From Viscum album (lineage: Eukaryota > Streptophyta > Magnoliopsida > Santalales > Viscaceae): DNA of 64,000 nucleotides. Under the pieces are notes generated by a model. It did not search any database, was not told the origin of the DNA, and saw nothing but the letters and a program-made list of their open reading frames with translations. A program made the translations under genes and the position numbers. Numbering within the stretch: the stretch's first letter is position 1; the number at the start of each line of letters is the position of its first letter. Positions 51,191 to 63,529 of the stretch are shown here, piece by piece. Location of the stretch: the NCBI GenBank assembly GCA_963277665.1, contig OY728157.1, positions 369,658,067-369,722,066 of the forward strand. Direction: 5' to 3'.

Positions 51191-51342
51191 ATGGAAATAT
51201 TTCAATAACAAGTAGAAATGAATTAAATGTATACAAATTAAACAGAGATATAAATGAGAGAAATAAGTAATAAAACCTGAATTAAAAATGTTGGATTCAG
51301 TAATTAAGAAAAAAAGAAAAGGCCATAGTAAGATAAAGAGGC

Positions 51343-51445
51343 TCTGCTAGTCCCCCTGCCCCCTACCAGTCCCCCCCTGCACCCTGCCACGCACCCTGCC
51401 AGTCCCCTGCTAGCCCCCCTACCCCTAGACACCACGTGGACCCCC
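51343..51445. repeat. C-rich minisatellite block E (short)
   Basis: A few CTGCTAGTCCCCCTGCCCC-like units, closest to block B in wording. Confidence 0.8.
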
Positions 51446-52174
51446 TAATAGAGTTAGATTCCCAAATGAAGGGTAAGTGGTATATTTATAATCTACACAT
51501 GGATTTTCCATTCATTGATCCCACTATAAGGCACATAGATTACCTCTTGATTTAGGAGGCATTAACACATGATAATGTAGAGTTTACCTCTACTCCAATT
51601 GAAGCCCCTTCCACCATTATAGCCTCCACTACTACGTTGCCAACTAATTCAATGGTACTAAGATAATAATTGTGATAAACATTAAGATGTAATCTATTTT
51701 AGAGACTCTTATATATTTTTTCTCCCAAACGAGATACATAGATCATCATTAAATAGGGCTTATTTCAATGCTGCCAGCCCACTTGAATACATACACTCAT
51801 ATTTTTGGGGGATAACCAGGACTAGTTCTTGTGTTGGAGGATCCAATATCATCATCTTCATAACTAAAATCTCTAAGAATATTTGGATTTAGATAATAAA
51901 CAGAATATGATGCATTCCAAACCATTTAAACCTAAAAAGATTCAATGTAAAATCACACTGTAAAAGAATATGATGCATTCCAAATCATTATTCTATGGTA
52001 CAAATGTGGATACTACTTAAATTATTTGTGGTTTGTTTGATGCTAACTATACAGGTTAGTAGTCATTCTCATTCCCAATAAGATATGTAAATATTAATGA
52101 TATTGATCAAAAAAGAAATGTAATCGGATGCATGGAACTTGTCATACATTACCAATCCAAAAATACAATTTACA
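51446..52174. other. 3' flank of the TNPA-like gene
   Basis: Lies downstream of the minus-strand gene and should contain its 3' untranslated region and polyadenylation site. A-rich plant polyadenylation signals are too degenerate to assign. A phrase TATGATGCATTCCAAA repeats at about 51907 and 51969. Confidence 0.4.
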
Positions 52175-54393
52175 TCAAAAGTGAGTCTCAATATCAGTAT
52201 CATCAGAATCATGATAACCCTCATCCACACCTCCTACAGAAACACCATCACCACCTCTAACACCACCAAAATCATCATCGACATCGACATCTACATCCGA
52301 ACCGGCACTAGCACCGAGTCCAGCACTAGGTCTGGCTCCGGCTCCAACAGAAGAATCTACATTATCAGAACTCATCGAAATAAAAAATGCATCAACCGTT
52401 GCAGCTGCTTCTGGTGGAAGTGTAGAAGAAAGGGCAGACATAAACTTCATCATATTTCCAGTTATCGCCTGTTCTAATTTTTGACTTGCTTCTTTGATTG
52501 CGGAATTCATTTGTTCCACTGTGACAAAACCAGAACTGGTACTCGAAGAAACGTTAGTAGACCAGTATCGAGATGGTACAATCTTCTTCCTAGGGCGACA
52601 ACGCACTCTACCCTGATGCTCATCTCCTAATACCTGATGTAGATGATCGTTTGGGCCCAAATTGTCAGGTTCTTTTTCTGCCAAGGCCTCTAAAGAATTC
52701 TGTTGATTTATATATAACATAAATTAAAATGATAAAATAATATAAGGAATTAAATTCAGTAAAAATCAAAGAAATTGAAATATACTTACAATTGCCTTCT
52801 CGGTGTCGGGATTTGGCACAGTACCATCTTTCTTTTTCCGTCTTGTACAAAACAAAGTTGAGCGAGGAACGCGGCCCTCAATATTCGATGCCTTTTTCTG
52901 AAAAAAAACAAAGAAATAAATAAAAATTGGAAGTTAAAAAAATTACACAAAACAAAGCTAAATATTTTAAATGTTTAATTACCTGCGTCTACTCATGATC
53001 TGGCAATGAAGTGTGTCCGCGAGTATAAATGTGTTTCATTGCACTCTTGTTTTTTTATTTCTATTTCATTTCTCCTATAAACAAATAATTATATAAATTC
53101 ATTAACTTAAATAAAACAAGTAATTTAAAATCATTTTTAAATAAATAAATGAATATATATATAATTTTAAAAAACACCTTAAACGCTGAACTCTTCTAAT
53201 AGTTGATCATCTCTTTATATTGTGATATTGGGCAATCATGAATCACCGGTACTTCTTCAAGCTCTGTACCAACTCTCTTTTTCCACCCAAGATATAAATC
53301 ATACTTGTAGGCTCGCCACATTTCACCTAAATCCATTATCCTTGCAGCCTTTGCATTTTGTCCATCGGGAAAATTATATCGAAGCTGCAATGGACATAAT
53401 ATTTGCTAAGAAAATATTATAAATTTATATATATATATATATATATATAAGGTGATTAAAATTAGTTACCCAAATCTTTTCCCAGGCTTTGTCCTTTATT
53501 TGTTGTCCAACTGCATTCCAACTTATCGGTTGAACCGGAATGATATTGTTGTGTCTAGAAAGTGTTCCCATAAAACTTTTACATTCCGTGCCATTTTTAT
53601 TAATTATAGAATTGTCCTCATTGTAATCGACTATGATTTGCGTGTTTTGATTCCAAACCTCACACATTTTTTTATGGCCTTGTCATCTGGTAGAGGCTGG
53701 AGCTAATCATGAAAACAAAATAAAAGAAAATAATATATATGAATTTATCATTAATCAGTAACAGTAATGTTTAAACAAATACCAATATATGGGGGATATG
53801 CTGACCCCTGAAGTGCTGCGTCTGGAGGGGGGTAGCCTCCATGGTAGGTGAGATATCTACAGGAGTACTATGTATAGTAGATGAAAAGTGTACTGATGGA
53901 GGCAGAAAACCCGATGGATAACCTTGTACAGATGAGGGTGGATATGGATATGGATATGGCGATGGGATATATGGGGGCACAATACCCTGTACAGTGGATG
54001 GTGGGAATGGAAACTGAGGGATGGGAGTCTGAGAACTACCATCCAATGTGGGTGCGGGCAAAAAGGGATACGGAAAAGGTGGGTATGGATAATATGGAGG
54101 TGGCATAAAGGGAGGATGGCCTCCTGGTGTCTCAAGATGTGTAGTAGTAGGCTGACCTGTAGAATCAGTACCCCCCACCACAATATCATCCTCAGTGGCA
54201 TAATCCAAGCGTCTCCTCAACGATGCAGTCTAAAATAACATAGATGATAAAATAAAATGAATGATAACAAGATAAATAATATGAAAGACCATAATATTCA
54301 AACATAATTTGTACTTACATTGTTTCCAGGAGGAGACCTACGTTGTTCGTTTCTCAGTATTCTTCTACTCCTAGTATCATCATAATCAGACAT
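52175..54393 (-). pseudogene. TNPA / Transposase_24-like second protein of CACTA element, 7 exons, damaged
   Basis: Exons read by frame and GT..AG sites: 54393-54319 (starts MSDYDDTRSRRILRNEQ), 54229-53783 (very Pro/Tyr-rich), 53702-53470, 53384-53178, 53074-52983, 52897-52790 and 52699-52175. Exons 3-5 carry the plant Ptta/En/Spm Transposase_24 pattern (ISWNAVGQQIKDKAWEKIW; later WRAYKYDLYLGWKKRV). Exon 6 has TRRKKKDGTVPN. The last exon ends in an Asp/Gly-rich acidic tail. Proteins of this class bind the subterminal repeats and assist excision. Lesions: a stop near 53680 in exon 3, TAG at 53196-53198 where family members have Trp, and a stop near the end of exon 5. All splice sites remain canonical. 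It lies about 310 bp downstream of the TNP2-like gene on the same strand. Confidence 0.8.
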
Positions 54394-55329
54394 TTTGACC
54401 CGGAAAATTAAAAAAACATTCTCAAATAAATAGAAATAATGCAAAATGATAAATAATACAATTGTATCATAAAACATTGAGATACATTTTCATGTGTGAT
54501 ATTTATATTGATAAAATATCAAGACTTTTATATGTTCAAGATTTACTAGAGAAGTGGTTAAACATAAGTTGGTGAGGCTATTAATAGTTTTATATTTGAT
54601 AATGGTATAAAATATACTAGTTATTTTGATATCATGTACGAAAGTTAAAAAAACACATACAATATTGCGATAATATCAGGTAAATACTTACAAATGTGTC
54701 AACGCTATGTGGGGTCTGTGACAATTTCTGGTTCACAATCTGTTCTAACAATTGCATCATCCGTATCATCAAATGCAACATTCGAATAAATACCAACAGG
54801 TTCATCCACAACATCATTGTCATCCATGACTTCGTCAAAATATGTCTAGGAATAACATCAAAAATAACACCGAATTGTGGTTGTAATAGGTCAATTACAT
54901 AAAAAAACAGTTTAGCTTGTGACGCAAGAATATAAGGTTCATCGGTACGAAGCTGTCGGTTCATATCAATCACTCAAAATCCACAGTTATCAATATGCAT
55001 TCCTTGTCGTGTCATTGAATCAAACCACTTGCATTTCATCATTACGACACGACCATGTGCATAGTAATATAATAAAATGATTCTTTCAACAACACCGTAA
55101 TATGATATATTTTCTGATCGAGGCTGCCTGTCCGATGCACTCGCATAACAATCTGTTGTGGCGCTTATCGTGACACCGTCATGCTGTGTTGCCGTTTTTT
55201 TGCACAACTATTTATAACAAATTTATATCCATTGACAACCACTGACTTACAATCACGCACCACATCGTTTGGACCAAAGGACAATGCTTTTATTTCATCT
55301 GATACTTCAATCATTAGTAGAGTTAAAAC

Positions 55330-55404
55330 CTAAAAGATACCAACATAGAATATTAAACAGAGACATGTGTTATGTTATGAGAAGAAGAAAAAGAAATATA
55401 TTAC
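55330..55404 (-). other. Second intron in TNP2-like gene
   Basis: Donor AAAG|GTAATA and acceptor TTTTAG|GTT on the minus strand. Splicing joins FAAWLKSK to VLTLLMIEVSDE in frame. Confidence 0.7.
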
Positions 55405-55504
55405 CTTTGACTTTAACCAGGCAGCAAATTCTTTGATGTGCAATAGTTCCTTCCTCTTAATAGATAGAGAGCGATGTCTCTTTTTTATAATTTCAAAATG
55501 TTCT

Positions 55505-55587
55505 CTACAGATATGAAAGCATTAAAATGTCACAAGATATAAAGAAATCACACAATGAAAAAAATACATATTTATTAGTTTACTTAC
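55505..55587 (-). other. Intron in TNP2-like gene (DUF4218 C-terminal)
   Basis: Donor GTAAGTA and acceptor CTGTAG on the minus strand. Splicing joins DDYM to KEHFEIIKKRH in one frame. Confidence 0.7.
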
Positions 55588-58159
55588 TTCATATAATCAT
55601 CAAGCACACCACAGTTGAATAATACTGTGCGATGTGCCATTTCCGACTCTTCCCTGCTTAAAGTACACAACGAGTACAATCCATATATCCATCCTGTTTG
55701 GGGCATTAAAGGAAATGCAGGCTCAATGGGATCATATTTCTTATCTTCAGTTCTCATTAGTCGATTAGACCTCGTAGTGATGTTAGCTAGGTACGATGAA
55801 CAGAAATCCATGCATTCTTGTGCTAAATAGCATTTCACAATAGAGCCTTCAGGATGATATTTATTTCTCACATAAGATTTCAATGTAAACATCATTCTTT
55901 CGGTAGGATACATACACTGACTCGAAATAGGACCACGAAAGAGAACTTCTGTGGGAAGATGCACACTCAAATGTAACATAATTGTGAAAAAAGACTGGGA
56001 AAATTTTCTCCAAGTCGCAAAGAATAATCGATGCATCTCTCTGCAATTTCTGAACAACACTTATACTCAATCTTTTGGCACAAAGATCTCGATAAAATTG
56101 ACATAACTTAATCACCGAAACTCTAACATTATGTGAAAGTAAATGACAAATGGAAATTGGAATCAACTCATGTAACAAGACATGGTAATCATGGGTTTTA
56201 AGAGATTTGAGTTTCACATCTTGTGTATTCACCCTTTTCAAAATATTACTTGAATAACCATCTGGAACCTTCAAACTTTCCATGACTTGAAGAAATTGTT
56301 TTTTCTCCACATTTTTCATCGAATAACAGGCAACAGGGCCTTTCCACTTATTTTGACCCATTAACTCAGATAAAATCTTTCTCTTATACCCCAATCCATC
56401 AAATCACGACGACACCGCAAATCGTCTTTTGTTTTGCCTTTGACATTTAAAATAGTAGCAAGTAACATCTCACAAATGTTTTTCTCGATATGCATTACAT
56501 CCAAACAATGACGTAATAAATTCGATGACCAATACGGCAACTCAAATAATATGCTTTTCTTTCTCCAATTGCTGTTGGAATTAGAATTAGCATGCTTTCG
56601 TTTTCTGATATTTGATTGACTTTTTCCATGAACATAATTCAAATCATCAAGTTCTTTAACAATATCAGTCCCTAACATTCGTTGAGGTGTCTCATATGTC
56701 TCGATGGAATTATCGAACTGTCTCCGATTTTTCCTGTATGGATGATCCATTGGTAGAAAACGTCGATGCCCTATGAAGCTGAAAGTTCGTTGAAAATTTA
56801 ATCTTCGAAAACGTGTATTTTTCATACAAATAGGACAGGATAATTTCCCTTTAGTACTCCAACCAGACATCATTCCGTAGGTAGAGAAATCATTTATCAT
56901 CCATAATAAATCTTCATGAAACATAAAGTACTCCATCTTGAATGCATCATACGCTTGTGCACCAATAATCCAAAGCTCATTTAACTCCTGTATTAATGGC
57001 TGCAAGTATATATCTATATCATTTCCAGGATCAATGGGTCCAGATATCAATATACTCAGGATAGTGCACGGCTTCTTTATACACATCCATGAAGGAAAGT
57101 TATTAATGTGAATTAAAATAGGCCAAGTACTTTGTGCAGTATGCATTTGGCGAAATGGGTTGAAACCATCACATGATAATCCCAATCTAACATTTCGTGG
57201 GTTGGCTGCAAAATCAGGATGTAACCTATCAAATTTCTTCCAAGCCAACCCATCTGCAGGATGCACTATTTCATTGTTATCCTTATTTCTTTCATCTTCA
57301 TGCCATCTCATATTCTTTTCCATTTGTTCTGACATAATTTTTTTTGAATCCTGGGAATTAAAGGGAAGTGCCACATCACTTTCTGTGGTATGCGAGATTG
57401 AGATCCGTCTTTATTAGTCTTCCACATTGATGTGACACACTGTTTGCACTGACTCAAGTCTGTATTCTGCTTCCAGGACAAACAACAGTCATTGAGACAA
57501 GAATGAATCTTACTAGATGAAAATCCAAATTTGTCAACCAACTTTGATGCCATGTAATCATTTTCTAGAATACATGCATCATCAGGTAGTATATCCTTAA
57601 TAAATGTAAGGAGATAGTCGACCGCAGTATTACTAAATCCATACATTGTTTTCCCATGATATAATCGCATTAAAAACTCATGTTTGCTCAGTTTTCCACA
57701 TGTTTGCTATACTAGGGTATTTGCATCTTCCATCAACTTTCTAACACTCTCAACGTCATCATCCTGATTAATAGATGAGAATTGTGTTCCAGTATTCATT
57801 TCCTCTTGCACTGGTCTACATGAGGAGCTAGCTTCAGAAACAAAAGGAAACCAATGAGAAATCAAATTTTTCATACCAATCTTTTCCGCTGAATCGATGA
57901 CATTCAACACTTGAGCTTTTTCTCCATTGTGATACCACACAAGATAATTTTTTTGGAAACCAATTTTAGTGATATGGTAACTCACTTCCTCATGAGTTAA
58001 CCAAGGTCTTCCAACACAATCAAAACACGGGCATCGAATCAACCCGCCATCTGAATCATTATTGAATGAGAAGTCCAAAAAATATTGTAACTCCATCTGA
58101 AATTCATCAGTGATCTGATCAATATTGTACATCCAGTATCTATCCATCCTAAGGTAGAT

Positions 58160-58330
58160 AAACATACATTAGATAAATAATCTAGAAAATGACTTAACAT
58201 TATATGTATTGTTTCAAAAGATATTAAGTAATCATCAATATTGACTTTTTATAACTCAACCACCATTATCTAAAGTATTGTTTTTCCCTTCCAATGAAAA
58301 AGCTATTAATCAATGCTATAATAGGGTTCC
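58160..58330. promoter_or_regulatory. Probable junction and promoter region of TNP2-like gene
   Basis: Only about 180 bp separate the TNP2 start from recognisable gypsy reverse transcriptase on the opposite strand. If the gypsy fragment inserted here, the original transposase promoter was displaced rightward by about 3-5 kb. No TATA box is convincing. Confidence 0.3.
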
Positions 58331-61250
58331 AGGCCCTATCTTTTATGGATGGATACTCCAGGTATAATCAGACATGGATGGCCCCCAAGGATGTAGAGTC
58401 TCCCATAATTGTGGTTCCATAGGGGAATTTCTACTTTTAATTGATTCTCATGGGATAGAATAAGGTATAATCTACTTATCAACTGTCCATGCACCACATC
58501 TTCAGACAATTATCATGAAATTTGTGGAATGCTACTAGGATTATTTGGTGGAAAATCCAACCATATTTGGACCATCTCAAGGATCTTGAGAAATTTTTTA
58601 TCTTCCTATATTTCATACACTTTAAGATAAACTCCCTGAAGTTCACATTCAGGGTTACCTCTATTAGGTTTCTCCACTTTACTACAAGATATATGGTCAT
58701 CGAGATTGACCCAGAGATGATCAAGTCCATCAATCAGATTCTTCCCCCATGGAATCTCTAAGAGTTGTGGGGCCTACAAGGTCTATTCACCTATATAAAA
58801 TTATTTAATGTGAATCTAGTTGGATAGTGTAAGATCCTCTAGTGTCCAATGAATAAAGTATCTATTAAAAAAATTGTATGAGGAGTTCCATATCGATTAT
58901 TGATAACATTAAGCATTATCTTTTACAACTGTCAGTTTTGATTTCTTCCATTTTAGGAAAGACATTGTTCATTTATGGGACTTCCTTGGAATGATCCCTT
59001 GTAACCCATATAACCCAAAAAAACAAAGAGGTAATAGAAAATTGTTTATAATATCATAGTTGGATGCTCCTCGATATATAGAATAGATACCCCCCTATAG
59101 ATAAGAGTTTCCTCGCAATAGTTTTTACTGTGTAGAAGTTGTCAGATTATATATAGAATCATGAGACACAAGTAAAAAACCTAAATTATATCTTCAATTA
59201 CCCTATGTTTATTGGATGAATGTTGTTTTGGGAGGTGATCCTCTAGTATTTCAACATTAGGTTCATCCCATATATGGTTGTCAAATTCTAGGCAATAGAA
59301 GGCTTCATGGACACACATCCACCCCTAAATGTTGATTTACCAAATTAGGCTACCCTCTTAGTGGATCATGTCAAAGAGTATTAGAAAATATATTTTGATG
59401 GTGATTTTCAAAGATCGACTGAAATAATGCTTAATAATTCCAATCTTAATTGAGTAGGCCAGGTGGTTGTCTTTATCACACCAACACAAGATGTCCAATC
59501 ATACATTTTCCTATTTTTATAAGGTTTCACTAATGATGAGGCAAATTATTAGGCTCTCATTACTGGTCATCAATTATCAGATGATATTTATTTCCCCCAA
59601 ATGGATATGAAGGTAGAATTCAAGTTAGCCCTCAAATATATTAATGGTGACCGCATTGTTATGATGAAAGAGCTCATGTCCCTACTGGATCATACGCACC
59701 AACTAATGGTACAATTCCCTTCTATGATGGAGGTGAATAAAATTCCCATGTTATAGAATGGTTGAGCTGAACACTTGAAAAGTTTATCCACATTATTATA
59801 TGATCCTGAAAATGATGATTTGATCATCCATGTGGCCTATCCAAGGGTCATTGTCCCCATTCCATTTGAGATGATGATAACAAGAACCTAAACCAACTTT
59901 CCTTTAGTGATTATATTCTATGACCCTAAAGTCACCCCATAGTAGAGGAAATAAACTATTATATCCCTCCCTATATCAAGTATCCCTAGCATGGTAATCT
60001 CCATCGCGACTGAGCTGAGCATAAGTGAATCCACCGGTAAGCCTTGCCGCTTACACTCCAGAGTATGAATAAATTAATGCCACCCTCAAAAGATCTGGGT
60101 TTAATGAAATTATCATATATTACAACCAAATATATGGGATACCTCAGGTTATTTTAGAGGTCAATGTTGGGTCCAAATTCACCCATCATGTGGGACTGAA
60201 GCACTCTCAACAGATACTATTATTGGGATACATTTAGCCCTCCATGCTCCATAACTACACCATTTTTTCTCAGAGTTTTAATGGGTGTTAGAGACATTCA
60301 ATTATTTTCCATCAACCATTATAGATACTCCACACCACCATGTAATATTTTTTTTTGCACTATGGGGTCTCATATCATAGGTCCATACCCACAAGCAAAA
60401 TATATCCTGTTATATTTTATTCTAACCGAAATGGTATTCTTCTCCAAGTGAGAAGAAGTAGTTATCGTCAATGATGTTAAATCTATGTTTGTGATCATGT
60501 TTTTGATCTACCACACCATATATCAATTTGGATTTCTTTATTCCATTCTCAAATAATAAGGCACTAACTTTTAGGATTAGGATTTAATGAAATTTTACGC
60601 GAAGTACAAAATCTGGTCCAACGTTACTACATACTAGAATTCATAGGAAAATGTGTAGATTGAAGAATGAAATAAGAAATAATATATTATCCTATAGAAA
60701 ACACTGGGTTATAAAAAATAAGATTTGGCCTGATAATCTCTTGAATTTCCTCTATACCTATTGGATGATGACTCTTAATTCCACCCTAGTGACCTCATAT
60801 CCCTAGTATGTGAAACCAAGTAAGTCATTCCCATCGAGGATTAGATACCATAGATCTAAATAGATTTATACAACAACAATAGTCTAGAAATAATGAAATA
60901 AGATCACTTGGATGATTTGGAATCCCTAATAGAGAACAACTTCCAATCATTTACCAATCTAGAGAGAAACCAAAACTAGATGAAAACATAATTCAAAAAT
61001 ATGGTTTCCTCTGCTCTATACAATATAGTGACATGGTACTGGATCTCAGAACAAGGATGATACCCAAATAAATAATCCGAAGTTGGTTCCCAAGTGGGAA
61101 TGACCTTACCTCATTCATAAGGTCTATTCCAACTGGGTATACTCTTTGATCACCATATATAGAGATCGTATCACACCTCCCACCATTGTGATGTTTCTTA
61201 AGTAGTACTTCACATGAGGATACCCATGGTCCAAGAAAGAAAACCTAAAA
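58330..61250 (+). pseudogene. Ty3/gypsy pol fragment (RT - RNase H - integrase) nested in CACTA element
   Basis: RT: MDGYSRYNQTWMAPKD near 58345, then the open stretch 58522-58761 with LEKFFIFLYF..FKINSLKFTFRVTS and EIDPEMIKSI..ILPPWNL, continuing into ELWGLQGLFTYI, the end of the gypsy RT/connection. RNase H: VVVFITPTQD near 59470 and GFTNDEANY near 59530, then a tether-like region. Integrase: IIGPYPQAKYIL near 60375, DVKSMFVIMFLIYHTIYQFG near 60470-60530, YAKYKIWSNVTT near 60600, and a C-terminal DMVLDLRTRMIPK near 61030. Wording is closest to the Tat/Retand-like gypsy group. Several stops and shifts. Gag, protease and both LTRs were not identified. RT copies the RNA into DNA, and integrase inserts it. 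Confidence 0.8.
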
Positions 61251-63180
61251 ATATTTTCATGGTTCCAAGAATTATAAATATAAAATATTCACAATTGTTC
61301 CAAAATTTATGACCCTAAACTACCAGAAACCCCATGGTCGAGCTAGTATGACCTTAAAATATTCATAACTGGTCAAAGTAACAAGACCTTAAAAATATCC
61401 TTAATCTAAAATCTTTGAACATAAAAAAGGAGTCATATTCCATGAATTATGAAAATAACTATTTTCTACCAATATTTTTGAGTTTAATGACTTTAAACTA
61501 TAGATATTGACATCCTAGGCACACAAAATTAAATAATGATCTTACTCGATATAAAATTAAGATGACTCATATGATAACTATGGGATGATATGAAAGGTCT
61601 TACAATTTTTATAACCATGGTGCCTCATAATATATGTATGATATTGTCTAAAAAATAACCCACTTGGAATAAATATGAATCATATGATATGAGACGAACT
61701 AAACCATCATCCATATAACATGATGCTAAACTCTAGCATTACCCATGTCATAAATTTGGGATTCCCTCACGAGAGTGGATTTCCCCCAATTTTGGAATTG
61801 AAATCCTACTATTACATAATTTTGAACCATGTGTGGATTGACTACCATTTTCATGGGATACATTGTAATTCCTATACCTCTCATTTATAGGTCTAGATAA
61901 AAATATTTCAACCCTACATCCCCTTAGTACCATTTACACACACAACATTATGACTTTAACTTGTGTGTAGTCCATATGAAGGTGTGAACATGGTATATAA
62001 GACTATTTGGGTCCATTTACAATAGGTTTTACCACTTCTGTGACACATATATTACTGTGAAACAAAATTACACATATTCCAAGCATCATGAATTTAAAAT
62101 ATCATCTACATTCATCTCGGTCTGATCATTATAACATTATAAGATATGGAATTTTTTTATGAGGTATTGTTGTGGTGTGTGGGATGTCCTGCCCTCAATT
62201 CAAATCAAATTCAACCTCATTCATGAATTTAATTTTTTTTCAAAATATACCTGTTTCAGTAGCCCATGAATCATGAATGTAAATTGTTTTCTGTCATCCA
62301 AGAGGTATGACATTAAACATTGATCAACCGTCTTCAGGATCTCTTCATTTGTTATAGGACATCCTGGTATCCATTCACATGGGTTTTAAGCATTTTTCAC
62401 TGCATTATCGTCCTTAAAGATCCTCTGTATACTCAAATCATCAAGAATATAAACTATTTTCATTTTCACTAAGCTCCATGAACTCAAACAAGAAGTCTAG
62501 ATCAAGGCATTGTGAACCTAAACTATATGCATGCACCCATTATTCACATGGTTTTCACCATCTCTGGTGTTGCATAAATCTAACAGCTCTACCATACAAA
62601 ACTATATAAGGCTTGATTCCTATCCTTATCGGATGTGCAATGATGGATAGACCATTTCTCTCAAGGAACAACCATAGATTAATTGTAATATCATATGTTA
62701 TATATGGTTATATCACCATGATATTCTCATATTTTCCTCCTTTTTGGGAAAATCCCCATTAATTTCGCTCGAACAACTAGAAATATAGTATTCCCTCAAA
62801 AATAGATATATATGGTAGAAAATAATTGGAATACGAAGGCATATCCTACACTAATGTTCTTAGTTCTTGATGTTAATCTATAGTATTACCCTATACAAAA
62901 CCATGATGCCTCATACGATATTTAAGGGATTGAAATCAAACCAAAATCCATGGAACACAATTCTAAAATGTTGACATAACCTATATAATTTCCAGATGCA
63001 TCAGATTCGAAAATGGTATGATTTAGTATCCTTATTCGGGAGGATCGACCTGAGCAGCAGAAATATCTTACATAAAAGAGTGGAAATATTCTTGAGAAGG
63101 ATCTAATTAATACTGATATGGATTTTGAAAAAACTATTGTTAAAGATAAAGATACTGGAAATGATAAAAAATGGAATGAT
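61251..63180. other. Unassigned right part of CACTA element, possibly gypsy 3' region
   Basis: Follows the integrase C-terminus, so it may contain the gypsy 3' non-coding region or LTR, but no LTR pair or PPT was recognisable. Short frames (61748-61933, 62922-63278) have no domain. Nothing else is supported. Confidence 0.35.
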
Positions 63181-63189
63181 AAAGATACC

Positions 63190-63500
63190 GGCAATGAGGT
63201 CGTCCGGAGGAGGCCGTCGGGAGGAGGAGAGTTTGTCGGAGGAGGAGATTCCATCGAGAGCAGGGGATTTGCGGTCATCTGGAGGAGGGGAGTCCGTAGG
63301 GCGGAGGGGAGTCCGTCGGGGGAGGAGGGGAGTCCATCAGGGGAGGAGGGGAGTTAGTCGGGAGGAGGGGAGTGCATTGGGGGAGGAGGGGAGTCCGTCG
63401 GCGTTGGGGGAGGCGCTGTCGTCCGGGGAGGGGGGAGGCGCGGTCGTCCGGGGAGGGGAGTGCGTTGGGGGAGGGGAGTGAGTCGGGGAGGGTTCCGTAG
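63190..63500. repeat. G-rich minisatellite block F
   Basis: Plus strand GGGGAGGAGGGGAGTCCGTCGG-type units of about 18-22 bp. Unlike blocks A-E the G-rich strand is plus. Arg/Glu/Gly frames on plus and Pro/Ser frames on minus are repeat artefacts. Confidence 0.9.
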
Positions 63501-63529
63501 GAGGAGCCCGAGAGAATATTGGCCAAATC

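Larger units (their letters stand above)
54705..58147 (-). pseudogene. TNP2-like CACTA transposase, frameshifted
   Basis: Catalyses cut-and-paste movement. Start chosen at 58147 (MDRYWMY, the usual family start). Order: Transpos_assoc zinc-binding domain (CPCFDC, about residues 40-75); stop at 57707-57709; Transposase_21/TNP2 core (YGFSN, CDGFNPF near 57170, SGWSTKGKLSCPIC near 56860, HCLDVMHIEKNICEML near 56480); DUF4218 (VPDGYSSNI near 56260, LHLSVHLPTEVLFRGP near 55960, CMYPTER); two short introns (55587-55505 and 55404-55330, both GT..AG); DUF4216 (YYGVVERIILLYY near 55090, YILASQAKLFFYV near 54920); acidic C-terminus ending at TAG 54705-54707. Frameshifts lie in an A8 run (57338-57345), near 56370, near 55997, in an A7 run (55195-55201) and near 54838, with an extra stop at 54974-54976. 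It cannot make a full protein. Confidence 0.88.

Noticed and set aside
45762..51445. CRISPR array or telomeric/centromeric satellite
   Set aside because: Units are contiguous and degenerate with no unique spacers, and the motif is not the plant telomere repeat.
53425..53460. (TA)n tract as a functional element
   Set aside because: Short dinucleotide run within an intron of the TNPA-like gene; ordinary in such AT-rich DNA.
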